The notes under the pieces are model-generated. The model saw only the letters and a program-made list of their open reading frames with translations, was not told the origin of the DNA and did not search any database. From NCBI RefSeq assembly GCF_020520425.1, contig NC_079490.1:2542001-2606000 (forward strand): a stretch of 64,000 nucleotides of DNA, in the 5' to 3' direction. This DNA comes from Spinacia oleracea (lineage: Eukaryota > Streptophyta > Magnoliopsida > Caryophyllales > Amaranthaceae). Below are positions 39,534-51,859 of the stretch, one piece after another; position 1 is the stretch's first letter, and the number at the start of each line of letters is the position of its first letter. Both the position numbers and the translations under genes were made by a program.

Positions 39534-42075
39534 GCAATTTGGATGGTGCAGGCGTGTGCACGTAGCTCTAGGTGCACCGGGATTAAAACGACCAATATTA
39601 AACACAAAACGCGCGTTTTCATTAAATTCCCAGGAAAAAGAACAATGCCCTTGAACAAAAGAACACCTCTGAACAAAAGAACATTAAAGGCTCTGTTCTT
39701 TTCAGTTATGTTTATCGCGTTTTTATTTGATTTTTGTTATTTTTGCGATATATATTCTTCTGGGTTTTATGTTTTGAATTCAAACTGTGAAGAGGAGAGA
39801 GAAAGTCTAGGTTTTCTAAAATGGGTTTTAGAGAGAGAAATTAATGAAAATCCCCAAAAATTCGTTGATTTTTCTGCTTCAACATCAAATTAAATTGATT
39901 CTTCTTCTTCAAATCTGAATTCTACAGCTGATAATCAGATTTTGGGAGGTAAATTTTCAATTTTGTAATAACAAATGGCATGTTTTGATGATTTTGATTT
40001 TGTAATAGTTGTGTTTTTGATGATTTTGACTATTTTGATTTTGTAATAATCGTGTTTTGATGAATTTGATGATTTTAATGAATCAAATTATGTAATAACA
40101 CGCTGATTTCGTTGAAATCGTTGATTTTGAAGATTTTGATTATGTAATTACGATTTTTTCCAGAAAAGAACAGTTTTACGTATTAAAAGAACATATGCTC
40201 GAATGAAAAGAACAGTTACATTATGCTCGTATTAAAAGAACAGTTTCATTATAGTAGAAAAATAGACCATTTGCGTTTCATAATTTGTTCTTTTGTTTTA
40301 TTGTGTTCTTCTTTTTTATTATTTTCAATATTATTTGCATTTCATAACTTGTTCTTTTTATTTTATTGTGTTATTTTTCTTGTTAAATTACTTTTTATTT
40401 ATCCTTTGTTATTTTGATTGCGTTCTTTTTCTTGTTTTTATACATATTAACCTATTATTTTTTCAGATATTATGAATAATGTGCTTGATAATGCATAACA
40501 GAATGATGAAAATGATGGTTCCGAATCATATGTTATTGTGGGACAAAGTACTTGACTTGTTCTTTTAGTCTCTATATTTGTTCTTTAAGACTTTTCATTT
40601 GTTCTTTTCATAATACTCTGTTAAAAGAACAAAATAAAAACACGTGCACGGTTCTCATTATGCACTCCTTTAACAATTTTTCTTTTCTCCTTCTCTGTTC
40701 TTCAATTCTTTGATTCTACTTCCTATTTGTTCATTTTCTATTTTTCAGCAACTATATATATAATAATTGTACTTATGAGTCATAACCATTAGTCATTTTA
40801 GAAATACATTTTAGAGAGAGAGAGAGAGAGAGGGGAGAGGATTTATATTCTCTCAACATAAGAGAGATTTTTCGAGAGAGAAAGAGTGAGATGGTAAATG
40901 AAAGAGTAAAAAAATACATTTTCTCCTTATTCTCTCTCTAAAATTCCTTCTGAATGTTTCTCGTTTGTTGAAAATGAGTGAATTAAGAAAAACACTAGTT
41001 CAATGTTGATGCTCCTGATAAATGTTGATAAGTGTTTAAGGTACGTTTCCTTGTTTTTTCATCTAATGTTCTTTTCGGATTGTTATGTTCTTTTTCACAA
41101 CTTTATTTTTACTGTGTCATCAACATAGTTTGTTCTTTTATATCAACGTACATAGATTGTTAAAAAAGAACATATAATGGTTTGAAAAGAACAAATAACA
41201 CTTAAAAAAGAACATAGTCTGATTCGTGGTAAAAGAACAAATATACTTTTTTTTTAAAATATAGATTTAGTTTTAAGTGCATCAAAAAATCGTCGTTTTG
41301 TCTTTTTAATTAGAACATAAAATCGTTTGAATAGAACAAATAACACTTAATAAAAGAACATAGATCTTATGTGTGGGATAAAAACAAAAATACATTTAAA
41401 TAAAAATATAGATCTAGTTTTAAGTGCATCAAAGTATCGTCGTTTTCGTCTTTTTAATTAGAACACTAATTGGTTTGATAAGAACAAATACAACTAATAA
41501 AAGAACATAGATTTGTTGTTCTTTTCGTCCCTTTCATTCTGTTCTTTTGTTTGATAAGGAAAAAGAAAATGATGTTCTTTTTTCATGTGTTCTGTTCTTT
41601 TTTCTTATTTTATTGTGGTTTTTTTTTTTTTGAGTTTTTGTTATTTTATTTTTCTTCTAATTTTGTTCTTTGTGTTTTGTAAAAAAGTTGTTGTTCTTTT
41701 TTATAATTATTTTGTGTTCTTTTTAATTTTTTTACAGTTTTTTAATATTTAATAATATTATCGATAATATGTATTTTTTTTTGTTTTTCTATTGCATTTT
41801 TCACACGATGTTCTTTTTGAAAAATAGTTGTTCTTTTTATAGTTATCAGGAGAGAGAATGTGTTATTTTTATTTTTGTACATTTTCTTTAGTTTTTTGAC
41901 ATTAGTGTTCTTTTCAGGTTTAGTTAATGTTCTTTTTGTTTACTCTAGTTCTTTCTGTTTAGTTTTTTATGTTCTTTTTCGTTTTTTTGTTTTTTGCGTT
42001 TTCTTTTAATGTTTTTGCGTTTTGGTGCAGGTGCACGTAGATCTACGTGCAGGTCCCTGCACCATCCACGCGTTG
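39534..42075. mobile_element. Mutator-type non-autonomous element, 2.5 kb
   Basis: Left end GCAATTTGGATGGTGCAGG; right end, reversed, CAACGCGTGGATGGTGCAGG. Both ends continue into GTGCACGTAG-type subterminal palindromes. A perfect 10-bp duplication CATATATACC flanks it (39524-39533, 42076-42085). The interior is very AT-rich and packed with the octamer GTTCTTTT and its complement AAAAGAAC (more than 30 by eye). No transposase ORF; the 144-aa and shorter ORFs are compositional. It lies 90 bp before the start codon of the Rossmann gene. Confidence 0.88.
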
Positions 42076-42135
42076 CATATATACCCGTTTGATATTTTGT
42101 TTGTGGTATTTATTGGGTGTTTACCGTGTTAGTGA

Positions 42136-42540
42136 GGATGGCACTGGCCGGGCCGGGCCGGGCCAAAGTACGACATGTCCCAACGCGAAAAGAGAATCGC
42201 CCGATACGAGCGTGAAATCATAGGCCGTGGACTGGGCCTGGATCGTACTTTTTATGAAAAAGTCACGATAAGACACGACACGACATGTCAAAGTATGTTA
42301 AATTGTGTGAAATTAAGCTAGGCACGAAGACTCGACCCGGTCTGACACATGGATACTTGAACACAAGTTGGGCCATGCATGTGCCGCAATTTTTTTTATT
42401 TTCGAGACTTTTTCAACTTAATAAGGGAAGGGGTGGGTCGGCCAGTCCCGACATGTAATTAGTGGGCTTGGAGGCCCGTTCAGGGCCAAGGTATGTGGGC
42501 TTAGCACAAAGCACGACCCGAGCTGGTGTACAACCATATT
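42136..42540. repeat. GC-rich dispersed repeat, hAT-like
   Basis: Starts GGATGGCACTGGCCGGGCC, close to the end of the element at 3158-3450, and carries GACACGACATGTC and GGCCCGTT blocks. The right end near GAGCTGGTGTACAACCATAT pairs only weakly. The type is uncertain. Confidence 0.4.
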
Positions 42541-42604
42541 ATGATATTACCCAGTATGGAGTATTTTTTCTTTCCCTAAAAGATTGTGAAAATTATTAAG
42601 TACA

Positions 42605-42735
42605 CACGGGTGCACCGTGCACCTAAGGGTATTTTTATGCCCATGCATGGGTGGCCCCTCTCACATTTTCTCATCACGACGTAAGGGAAATTGTGCGAGA
42701 ATGCACCGTACACCTGGGTGCACCTAATATGTTCT
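42605..42735. repeat. Short hairpin element with GGTGCACC ends
   Basis: GGGTGCACCGTGCACCTA at the left; TGCACCGTACACCTGGGTGCACCTA at the right (given here in parts: TGCACCGTACACC, GGGTGCACCTA). The ends are inverted and share sequence with the subterminal GTGCACC of the 39534-42075 element. Confidence 0.5.
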
Positions 42736-42774
42736 AAAAAGATTGTCCATCATTGTTTGGGTGTAAAATGTTAG

Positions 42775-43285
42775 ATGTGCACATGAGGTTGGCGTAGCGG
42801 CAGCCTGTGAGGTATTTCATAATACCTCACAGGGGTATTTTCGTAAATTTACACAAATATCAAACAAATTAGGAATATGACAAAATGAGTAGGACAATAG
42901 GAAAAGGACAAAATTAATAAATAAAAGAGAAGAGAATGACAGAAAAAGAGGAGAGAGAAAGTGATATGAAGTACCATTTCTCTTTTACAATGTACCATTC
43001 TTTAAAAAACAAGTACCATTTTCTTTTAAAATGTACCATTCTTTAGAAAACAAGTACCATTTTTTAATAAAACACCATTTGTTTTTTACAAAATGCCATT
43101 CTTACTTAAAAAATACCATTTCATTTCATTTTTCGTACCATTACATCATTTGTTCGATCCATAATCGGTCCAAAAAAATATGACAGCAAGCAGTTTTGTT
43201 TTTTCTCTATTTTGTCTCTTTGTTGGTGTTATGTTTTTGGTGATACATCACAGCATGGGTTTTTTACTTCCTCATGTGCACATGG
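42775..43285. mobile_element. Inverted-repeat element with TGTGCACATGAGG ends
   Basis: ATGTGCACATGAGG near 42775 and CCTCATGTGCACAT near 43273 form inverted ends. Inside are a CCTGTGAGGTATT/AATACCTCACAGG hairpin (about 42808-42834) and a run of GTACCATT(C/T) repeats (42970-43145). Superfamily not resolved. Confidence 0.5.
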
Positions 43286-43714
43286 GTTGGTAAATTAGGT
43301 CCTTGGAGAGCGATAGAGATAGAGCAAGCGAGAATATTTATTAAATCAGGTATGGGCCAAAAGACTAGGAACACCCCCAATAAGAAATATGGGGTAATCT
43401 TTTAGGGACAGATGAAGTACTTTTTAATTCCCCTCCGGTTAAGGGTTATCAGCTCTAACAAGTTAAAATAAGTTGCAATTATGTCTTACCAGACTACAAA
43501 CTTTTATAAGTTCCAATTAGTTCTATAAGTACCCAATTTAACAAGGGATTGGATCATATAAAAATGTTCCATATGGCCAAAATATAAAATAATTCAATCT
43601 AATTTTTGGAAAATATAAATATAAAATTACAATTTGATCCCAAACTATATAACCCATACCACAAAGTATAATTTTTTCAATAAATTAGCAATAGTTTATT
43701 TAAATTTTAAAATG

Positions 43715-43855
43715 GCAGGTTCCCGTTCTCATTTTCAGGAACCTGTTGCAACAAGTTTAGGTTTTGGTTCCCAGTTTCATAAACCGGTTACAACGGGTTT
43801 CTATTCCCATTTTCAGGAACCTGTTACAACAGGTTCCGATTCCTATTCCTGAAAT
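43715..43855. repeat. Short tandem repeat, TTTTCAGGAACCTGTT units
   Basis: Three degenerate copies of a unit of about 50 bp containing (TTCA)GGAACCTGTT(A/G)CAAC; the two small overlapping ORFs are a by-product. Confidence 0.6.
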
Positions 43856-43924
43856 GTTGACAAGGTACCCTATTATACGCACCTCTAGCCCTACCTATGT
43901 GCCCTTACTCCCCTTTTTCAACCC

Positions 43925-44250
43925 ACAAATTCTTATTTATAATGGGTGTACAATAAATATTGTACATCGAAATAAAAGTTGACTCAAAATGATTAAAAGT
44001 TACATTTATATGTGTAAAAGTTATCTATTTTTTAATGATAAATTTTTTCATTTGAATCAAAATTATTTCTTCCAAATCCCTAATAATGTATAAATTAATC
44101 ATTTAACCCTTTAAAATGTTTATCTATCAACTTTTTATTTTTATAATATAAAAGTTACAGAAAAATAGGTTAAAGTTACAAAAAACTGCACAAAAGTTAT
44201 CTTGATGTACAATAAATTTATTGTACAACTTGTGCGCGCAAGATCTTTTG
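43925..44250. mobile_element. Mutator-type MITE upstream of PUMY
   Basis: 326 bp with subterminal inverted GTACAATAAAT...TTGTACATC blocks and a perfect 10-bp duplication TTTTCAACCC at 43915-43924 and 44251-44260. Related to 6288-6659 by TTCTT and the TCCACAATAAATT / GTACAATAAATT pattern. It ends 366 bp before the PUMY start codon. Confidence 0.82.
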
Positions 44251-44260
44251 TTTTCAACCC

Positions 44261-44616
44261 GTCCTATTCCTCCTTCACCACGCACCACCACATTCACTGA
44301 CATTTATGATTTATAACTAATTATACGTTTGGATAAGTTCTAATTAACTGATAATTGAATTACTTTTACACAAGATAAATTTAGAAAAAGTAAGTTATAA
44401 TCCGATAAATAAAACGCACCTTTATTTTTATTTTAAAAGTCATTATCTACAACACGAATATGATATAGACACGTTTGACTGATGTAGACTCCTAACCATC
44501 ACCGTGATCTTCAGCCTCCTTTTAAAACAAAAACTCCACCCAATTCTCCCCAAATTCCTCTCTCCTCGCCGTCGTCGCCGCCGCCTCCGCCGCAAATCAC
44601 CACTCCAACCACCACA
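44261..44616 (+). promoter_or_regulatory. PUMY promoter and 5' UTR region
   Basis: Upstream flank between the MITE and the start codon. The last 100 bp turn CT- and CCGCC-rich (TCTCTCCTCGCCGTCGTCGC), as in many plant leaders. No clear TATA box identified. Confidence 0.4.
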
Positions 44617-47600
44617 ATGGATTCAGCAATTTCAAGACTCTCTAATATTGCAGGACACCTAAATCCTCAACCTTGTTTTTCAACCTCTCATCTTCCCAAG
44701 GTTTTGCCGCCAATTTTTCTCTCTCTAGATTGTTACTTATGACCGTGTTCAATCATGTATATTAATTGTTTATTCTTATTCATGAAACGAAAAAAATTTC
44801 AACTGCAATTCTCATTTTTTTTTAATAAAATGGTGTAAATGTAGGGTGGGAATAGGGGGATGATCAAAATAAGCACTGAAGTCTCTAATGCTCTATCTCG
44901 TGGAGCAGCAGTTGTTGCTTTGGAATCCACTATTATTTGTCATGGTAAGTCTTATAATCTGGGTTGACATTGTTGTTATATGTTATGAACTGATCCCTTG
45001 ACGGCCAAATTTGTGAATTTGTTAGTTCAATTGAAATTATTGTTACTAGTTAGGGAGAGATTGAATTCGGTTTGAAACTATGGTTAACTGAGGCAATTTG
45101 GGAATACATAAAAGTAAGCATGTTCATGAATGTCTGTTATTTGTTTGCATTTTGAACATCTGATTAAACTTGTCAATTGATGAACTAGTGATGAACTACA
45201 AGCTTAAGTAATTCGGATTATCGATCGAGAACTATTGGTTTGGCCTGGTTAATTTGAAGTTTTTCTTATTGTATTTTGTGTAATTGGATGTGCAATTGGC
45301 ATTTTGAGGGGCCTTGTTATATTTGGTTCATGTAGCCGACTCCATCCTATTGCGACTAATGTTTTGAAATTGTTGTTGTATGTTATGTACTGATCCCATA
45401 GACTGCCAAATTGTGAATTTGTTTACTTGTTACTTCAATTGAAAGTGGAATTTATCTTTACCAATAAAGAAGATATTGAATTCGTGTTGAAACTATGACT
45501 TGAATGCTCATGAATTTCTGTTATTTCTTTGCATTGAACCTCTGGATTAAACTTGTCAACTGATGAACTACAAGCTTAAGTAATTCGGATTATCGAACAA
45601 TCGAACAAGAACAATGGGTTGAGCTAGTTAATTTGAAGTTTTTTCTTATTGTAATTTGTGTATGTTATGTACTGATCCCTTGACTGCCAAATTGTGAATT
45701 TGTTAGTTCAATTGAAATTATTGTTACTAGTTAGGGAGAGATTGAATTCGGTTTGAAACTATGTTTAACTGCTAAAGCAATTTGGGAATACATAGAAGTA
45801 AGAATGTTCATGAATTTCTATTATTTCTTTGCAATTTGAAGCTCTGGATTAAACTTGTCAACTGATGAACTACAAGCTTAAGTCATTCGGATTCTCGAAA
45901 AAGAACTCTTGGTTAGGCCTAGTTAACTTGAAGTTTTTCTTACTGTGTCTTGTGTAGTTTGGATGTGTAATCGGCATATTGAGGGCCCTTGTTGTTTTTG
46001 GTTCATGTAGCCGACCCCATCCTATCACGACCAACACTTTGGCATTGTTGTTGTATGTTATAACTGACCCCTTGCCTCTTAATTGTGAATTTATTTACTT
46101 GTTACTTCATTTAAAAGTGAAATTTATCGTTACCAGTTATAGGAAGATATTGAATTTGTGACTAAACTATGGCTTATTTAACTAAAACGCGATTTGGGTA
46201 ATACATGAAGGAGTAAGAATGTTCATGAATTTCTGTTATTTGTTTGCATTTTGAGCATCTGTATTAAACTTGTCGATTGATGAACTACAAGCTTAAGTAA
46301 TTCGGATTCTCGAAAAAGAACTATTGGCTGGGCCTGGTTAATTTGAAAATTTTCTTATTGTATTTTGTGTAAATTGGATGTGCAATTGGCATACTAGGGC
46401 CTAGGGTAGATTGTTTTGAAATGAAGTGAATGAATTCTTTTTGCTAATTATTGATATTATTGCTGATCATGCCTTGTTTGTGGTGATAATAGGAATGCCC
46501 TACCCTCAAAATTTTCAAACTGCGAAGGAGATAGAGGCAATTGTGAGAGACAGTGGAGCTATTCCTGCAACCATTGCTATTCTGGACGGAATTCCGCACA
46601 TAGGTGCTTATTTTCTTAATTAATTAAGTTCTTGTTGTACTCTTGTCTACAATGAGTTTGTGTTTTGCGTAAGTCATTTGATAATTTTGTCGATGTCCTG
46701 CTTTATTTCTGTTCTTCTAGCTGAAAATCAATCTAAATATGTCACCATACACAACCTGACATCAATACTGTTATGGAAAAGTTCAACGCAATCATCTATT
46801 TGTGTTTTTTGATGCGTATAGATATTGTAATGTTTTTCAGTTGAAAAAGTTAACATGGTCATCACAGTTAAGCAAGCTGGGAATCGTTCAAGTTTAGTCT
46901 TCTGTCTCTAAGGTTTACATATCTTAATTTTCAATTAGGTCTTAAAATTGAAGAGTTGGAGAGGCTTGCCAGAACAGGAGCTCAAGTTCGAAAGACTGCT
47001 CGTCGTGACATTGCTTCTGTTGTAAGTGCACATTGTATCTTTAGCATTACCTACGTAACTTTCTTCAGTCCACCATGTGCTTGAACGACAGAATCCGATA
47101 CTTTACGTATTTTATTGTGTCTGAGCACAATACCTCTCTCACTTTTGTTATGCTAGAATCAGTGTTTTTAATTTACTTGTTCATACTGGTGCATGGTGAT
47201 ATCTTATGTAGTCATACTTTCATACCCATGCTTTGTTTTCACTTTATTTACTTGTTGATACTGGTGCATCATGATATCTTATGTTGATACTCAGAAGAAC
47301 ATGCGTTAGTTCCAATATTGTAGCCTAGTACTGTCATACGTCATAGACAGTCATGTATTTTCTGGAATCTGGACGCAGAATACAATTTAGCCTCCTACAA
47401 AATGTCCCTTCGCTTTTTGTCTGGCCATATGGAAGTTGGATGATTCAATTTCAATATCTATTGTTTTTACTAAAGCAATACTGTAAACTCTCAGTTCCTT
47501 ATTGTAGTTGTTTAGTTTTTTCTAGAACCAGCTGCCGGAAGATATTGTTCATGAAAGTTATTTATAAGGGGAGCGTTCGCAGTTGTATGAGTAAGGCTGT

Positions 47601-50229
47601 TTATGTTTGAGTCCCTAGGTTACTAGAGGCATTAGAGTAATGATATGTTATGGAAATTTTATCTCATAAATCCTACCATTCTTGACCGTTTATAAAGCAT
47701 ATGTGAGCTACTCATACAAGTTTGCTGTTGAACATATATTCCCAATTTTAAGGATTCTAGATATATCCACATTCTATTGTCTTTTTTTCTGCGCGTTGTG
47801 CTCATTTAGCCTCTTGTACTGCCTGCCAATCTCTTGTACTACATGTTTCTTCAACAAACAATTGCTTATTATACGTGCATGTGCAGCAGTTAGTTCTAGT
47901 GTCATTTAAAGTCGTTAAGCTATCTCTTATCTACTTATAGGTCGCTTCAGGAGGAGATGGTGCTACAACCGTTTCAGCAACAATGTTTTTTGCCTCAATG
48001 GTCAGCTTTCCCTTCCTCCCAACCGTGGATTGCAAAACATAATTCTCTGTGTCTTTTCCAATCTTCGGATATTGGCTAACAATCATCACTGCAATTGCAG
48101 GTTGGCATTTCAGTCTTTGTGACTGGAGGAATTGGGGGAGTACACAGGCACGGAGAGCAAAGTAATTTTTACCATTTTTAGTGCTGTGGCAACTATACAA
48201 AAACTTAGCATACTCGGTCTAGTAATAAATAACCAACTCCATTCTCCTTGTTATTTGCTTTATAAGAACATTTACATTTTGTTTCAGAATATATAATCAG
48301 GACTAGATCAATACGGCTAAATGAATTCCTGCACTTCATAGTTCATACACAGTGTGAAGTACTAGATTATTGCGCCTCAAACCACGAGTTTAATGAAAAT
48401 AACCTTTCTGCTATCACGCACTGCACCCTCTTTAACGATGCATAATTTCCTTTCTAGTGCTTCTGAAGCATCACTAGGCGCATTTATTAGCTTGAAAATA
48501 AGAGATTGTTTTGACAATAGTGTAGTGCATATGCTTTTATAGTTTTATGTGAGACAGTCTAAGACATTCCTTGTAGGGCAGAGAAGTCCCCCATGTGCGG
48601 CAATGCCTAAAGTACATAATGATAATTTGTTGACTGGTAATTATGGAATAGTGCCTGTTTTATTGATGCGTTATTCTCGATTTTGATATTTCCTTTGTAG
48701 CCATGGATGTATCTTCTGATCTTACTGAGCTGGGGAGGACGCCGGTAGCAGTGGTTTGTGCTGGTGCTAAATCAATACTTGACATACCTAGAACCCTCGA
48801 GTATTTGGTAAGATAAACCCTTGAAGAAGATTCAGAATTGCACCACCTTCACCACTTATATCAGTCCTGAAGGGTCTATTTTTATCCCATGGTTTGATGC
48901 AGGAAACTCAAGGAGTGTGTGTTGCCGGATATAAGACCAACGAATTTCCTGCCTTTTTTACTGAAACGAGTGGCTGCAAGGTACTTCTGGCATTCCCATA
49001 TTTTTTGGGAAGTTGCAAAATTGAAATCAAATGTTTTTAACGATGACTTGAAACAGACAAGTTGAAACCTTTTAAATGAATAGTTTCCACTACATTCCCA
49101 ATTGTCTAAAGTTTAAAAAGAATCTAACAATGGTATGATTATATATGTTATATAGATAAATATATAATATATTAATATTATATATATTATATATGTTATA
49201 TATATATATATTATATATGTTATATAAAATTACCAAACAGGACATAAGTACCTTTTAAGGAAAATAGGGGAATAATCGTAGCAGCTTATTTGGCTTCCCC
49301 CTGTTGCTTAGAAATCATTTTAGGCGATGAAAAATCTTTTGTTAGTGTTCCCATTCCAACAAACCTGAACTAAGGGAAAGTTATGGATGCTTGTGTATGT
49401 TTTTCTGGTTTCCATATATTTTTTACTTGCATACACCATGTAATACACTTTGAATTCAGGTCCCTGCAATATGTTGTGCCTGTACATAGTATAAACCTCT
49501 TGAAATAAATAGCTCAATATTTTGTGTTTGTTATTAGGTTTCGTGTCGCATAGACTCCCCAGAAGATGCTGCTCGGTTAATAGGTGCCCGGCAAATTACT
49601 TACCATCTCTTTGATTTCTAATTTGTATTGTCCTTGTTATTCATATTTCTGATCACACTCTTATGGTTTCAGAAGCAAACACAAAACTCAATCTCGGAAC
49701 TGGGGTGCTAATTGCAGTTCCCATTCCCAAAGAATACTCTGCTTCTGGAAGCTTTGTTGAATCTGCAATACAGAAAGCCTTGACGGAAGCAAAGTTAGAT
49801 TTCTTCTCAGAAAATTGCTCGACTATATGTCTATATTGATTTTGGTTGTTTATACTTTGTAGTATCTTCAGTTATGCCTTATGAGAAATTGTTTGGAATA
49901 TATTTTCAGGGAGCAAAATATAAAGGGAAGTGCTGAAACTCCTTTCTTGCTTTCAAGAGTGAATGAATTAACTGGAGGAGCTTCATTGGCTTCTAGTATC
50001 CTTTGACCCCATTACTATATGATGAGATTACTAGTTTTTTTTTTTGCTCAAACAAGTATTTTTGAAGGTCAAAGTGTTTGTCTGTTTGACTTGGGTTTCA
50101 CCTGAGTTGGTACATTTCCTTGACTTGCGTTTAGATATCGCTCTTGTGAAGAATAACGCTACCACTGGTTCTAAGATTGCTGTTTGTCTTGCCCAATTGA
50201 GAGGATATGATGATCAAGTCAAATCTTGA
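44617..50229 (+). CDS. PUMY: Pseudouridine-5'-phosphate glycosidase (PUMY, PsuG/IndA family)
   Basis: Cleaves pseudouridine 5'-phosphate into uracil and ribose 5-phosphate, the last step of pseudouridine breakdown; in Arabidopsis it works with the kinase PUKI in peroxisomes. Coding exons: 44617-44700, 44845-44944, 46493-46603, 46939-47021, 47941-48000, 48101-48161, 48701-48807, 48903-48980, 49538-49583, 49673-49793, 49910-49995, 50135-50229; all in phase, 1032 nt, 343 aa. Residues 7-15 RLSNIAGHL exactly fit the PTS2 pattern R(L/I)x5HL. Family blocks: [16 protein letters not shown] with Glu55 (E. coli Glu31 equivalent), [38 protein letters not shown] with Lys190 (the imine-forming lysine, E. 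coli Lys166), [12 protein letters not shown], and [12 protein letters not shown] near the C-terminus. Intron 2 has a degenerate repeat array. Full length, no damage. Confidence 0.95.
44985..46400. repeat. Degenerate repeat array in PUMY intron 2
   Basis: Four copies of a unit of about 300 to 415 bp, marked by GAACTACAAGCTTAAGTAATTCGG (read as GAACTACAAGCTTAAG then T(A/C)ATTCGG) near 45192, 45564, 45868 and 46282. Shared blocks include CATGAATTTCTGTTATT, ATTAAACTTGTC, TTGAAGTTTTTCTTA and TGTAGCCGAC(T/C)CCATCC. The array accounts for almost the entire 1.5-kb intron. Confidence 0.85.
49139..49228. repeat. (TA)n-rich low-complexity tract
   Basis: Alternating TATATA with TGTTATA interruptions in PUMY intron 8. 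Confidence 0.85.
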
Positions 50230-50403
50230 TGGTTATCCATGCAGTAGGAGCTACGTATACAAGCTAATATATGATAGGGTATGCATCTATATTTCAAACT
50301 CCTATCATTCGGAAATACAGGATGACTTTTTTGTGATTTACTGATGCCTATATTCATGTTCTAGTTGCCATACAGTTTCTCATACATGTATATATTCCGC
50401 ACT

Positions 50404-50706
50404 TAAGGTGATGTTTGGTTGACATGAAAAACAATAGGAAGTATCACTTCCTAGAAAGTGGAAGATTAGAGTATTGTTTGGTTGACAAAAACATGGGAAG
50501 CAACACTTCCTAGGAAGTTCTACTTCGTACAAAATGGAGGAAGTTGCTTACCTAGCTTCCCCCCTATGTAAGTGAAACTTCCCATGGTAATTTACTTCCT
50601 ATGTTTAACCAAACAATATCATCCACTTTCTAGGAAATGCTTATACATAGGAAAAACTTCTTTCCTAGGAAGTTTTACTTCCCACGATCAACCAAACGAT
50701 CCCTAG
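50404..50706. mobile_element. Tourist-like MITE downstream of PUMY
   Basis: GGTGATGTTTGGTTGACAT at the left and GATCAACCAAACGATCCC at the right form inverted ends, with paired (G)GGAAGTAA(A)ACTTCCTAGG blocks inside. Flanking TAA and TAG suggest a 3-bp duplication that has drifted. Confidence 0.6.
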
Positions 50707-51695
50707 TTCATCACCTCTGAATCTCTGATCAGTATTTAGGAACTTGGATGCATGTTTCTTGCATTCTTTTTCCTTTTTGTTGGCCCTACAAAGTTTTTAC
50801 TTGTATTGCTATCTTTAATTCGAAGAGATTCTCAGTATATAATCAATTCATAACCGAAGAAGAATCATGCAGGCCATTGGCTCATATTCCCAGAATGTTT
50901 TAACTACAGATGATATGAGAGACATATTTAGGATGTCTGGAAGAATTTTCACCTTTTCTTTTATAATACTTGTATCATTTTATGATTATATTTCTCAATA
51001 CACCACTTAATTTTGTGTGATAAAGGGCCTTCCATGAAATCCTGTCATACTTGGGATAAAAACCCGATTATATGACTACTTAATTCCGGATTTAGTTAAT
51101 ACATTATTGTTGATAGAACTTATAAGTACTCGTTTATCTACCTGAAGAATCATTCAGCATTACTAATACAGTTCTTTCTTCTCTGCAGTTAGGTTATTTT
51201 TGTTTCATAAGACTCAAAATGGAAGTTGATGGTAAAATTATCTGGTTTTCGCAATAATCGTTGCAATATTCGATGAATCTTTCTGGGAAAACTTTACTGT
51301 ATTTATCTGATAAATGTTATTCCTGAATTACAGTACAGTATGTTTTAGTGTACTTTAAAATTGAGTATAATAATAAGAACAGAAATTGCAGTTTTGAAAC
51401 AGGTGAAGTGAACGTGGTATCAACAAAAACTCCACTACAAAGATGTTATACCAAACACACAATTTTGGTCATCCACATTAAGTTGGTTTTGTCTGCAAGT
51501 TTCTGTATGGAATGAGGCTGCAATTGCAGTCCCACTATAACTATATGTTTAATACTAACTCGGTTTTATGGTTGTTGCAAAAAAAAATTAAAAAAAAATG
51601 GGCCTTGTATTGTATGAGAGGTACGATGATGGGCCATTACGTCTTATATGGACGTTATTTTAATATTTAGTGTAAGCTCGACATGAGCATGACGG
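50707..51695. other. Intergenic, no gene seen
   Basis: AT-rich DNA after PUMY without credible ORFs or recognisable element ends. Confidence 0.5.
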
Positions 51696-51696
51696 G

Positions 51697-51859
51697 TAGG
51701 ACTGTCAAATCGGGTCATCAGTTGGTTACAGGTCGGTTATAACCGGATAATGTAGTTGTGTAGGGTGATTGTACTTATGAGGTTTGAATGTGTTATTTTT
51801 TTTCTTTTTTCGGGTCACTTTGGAAATAGATTGAAACGGGTCAGTTTTTGACAGGCCTA
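51697..51859. mobile_element. hAT-type MITE
   Basis: TAGGACTGTCAAATCGGGTC at the left, TTTTTGACAGGCCTA at the right; body of GGTCGGTTA / CGGGTCA repeats. Flanks CATGACGG and ACTGACGG agree at 6 of 8. Same style as 34682-34895. Confidence 0.72.

Noticed and set aside
39459-39893. 144-aa plus-strand ORF upstream of the Rossmann gene
   Set aside because: It starts inside the complementary strand of the 5' leader, crosses the Mutator target duplication and runs into low-complexity transposon DNA; no domain.
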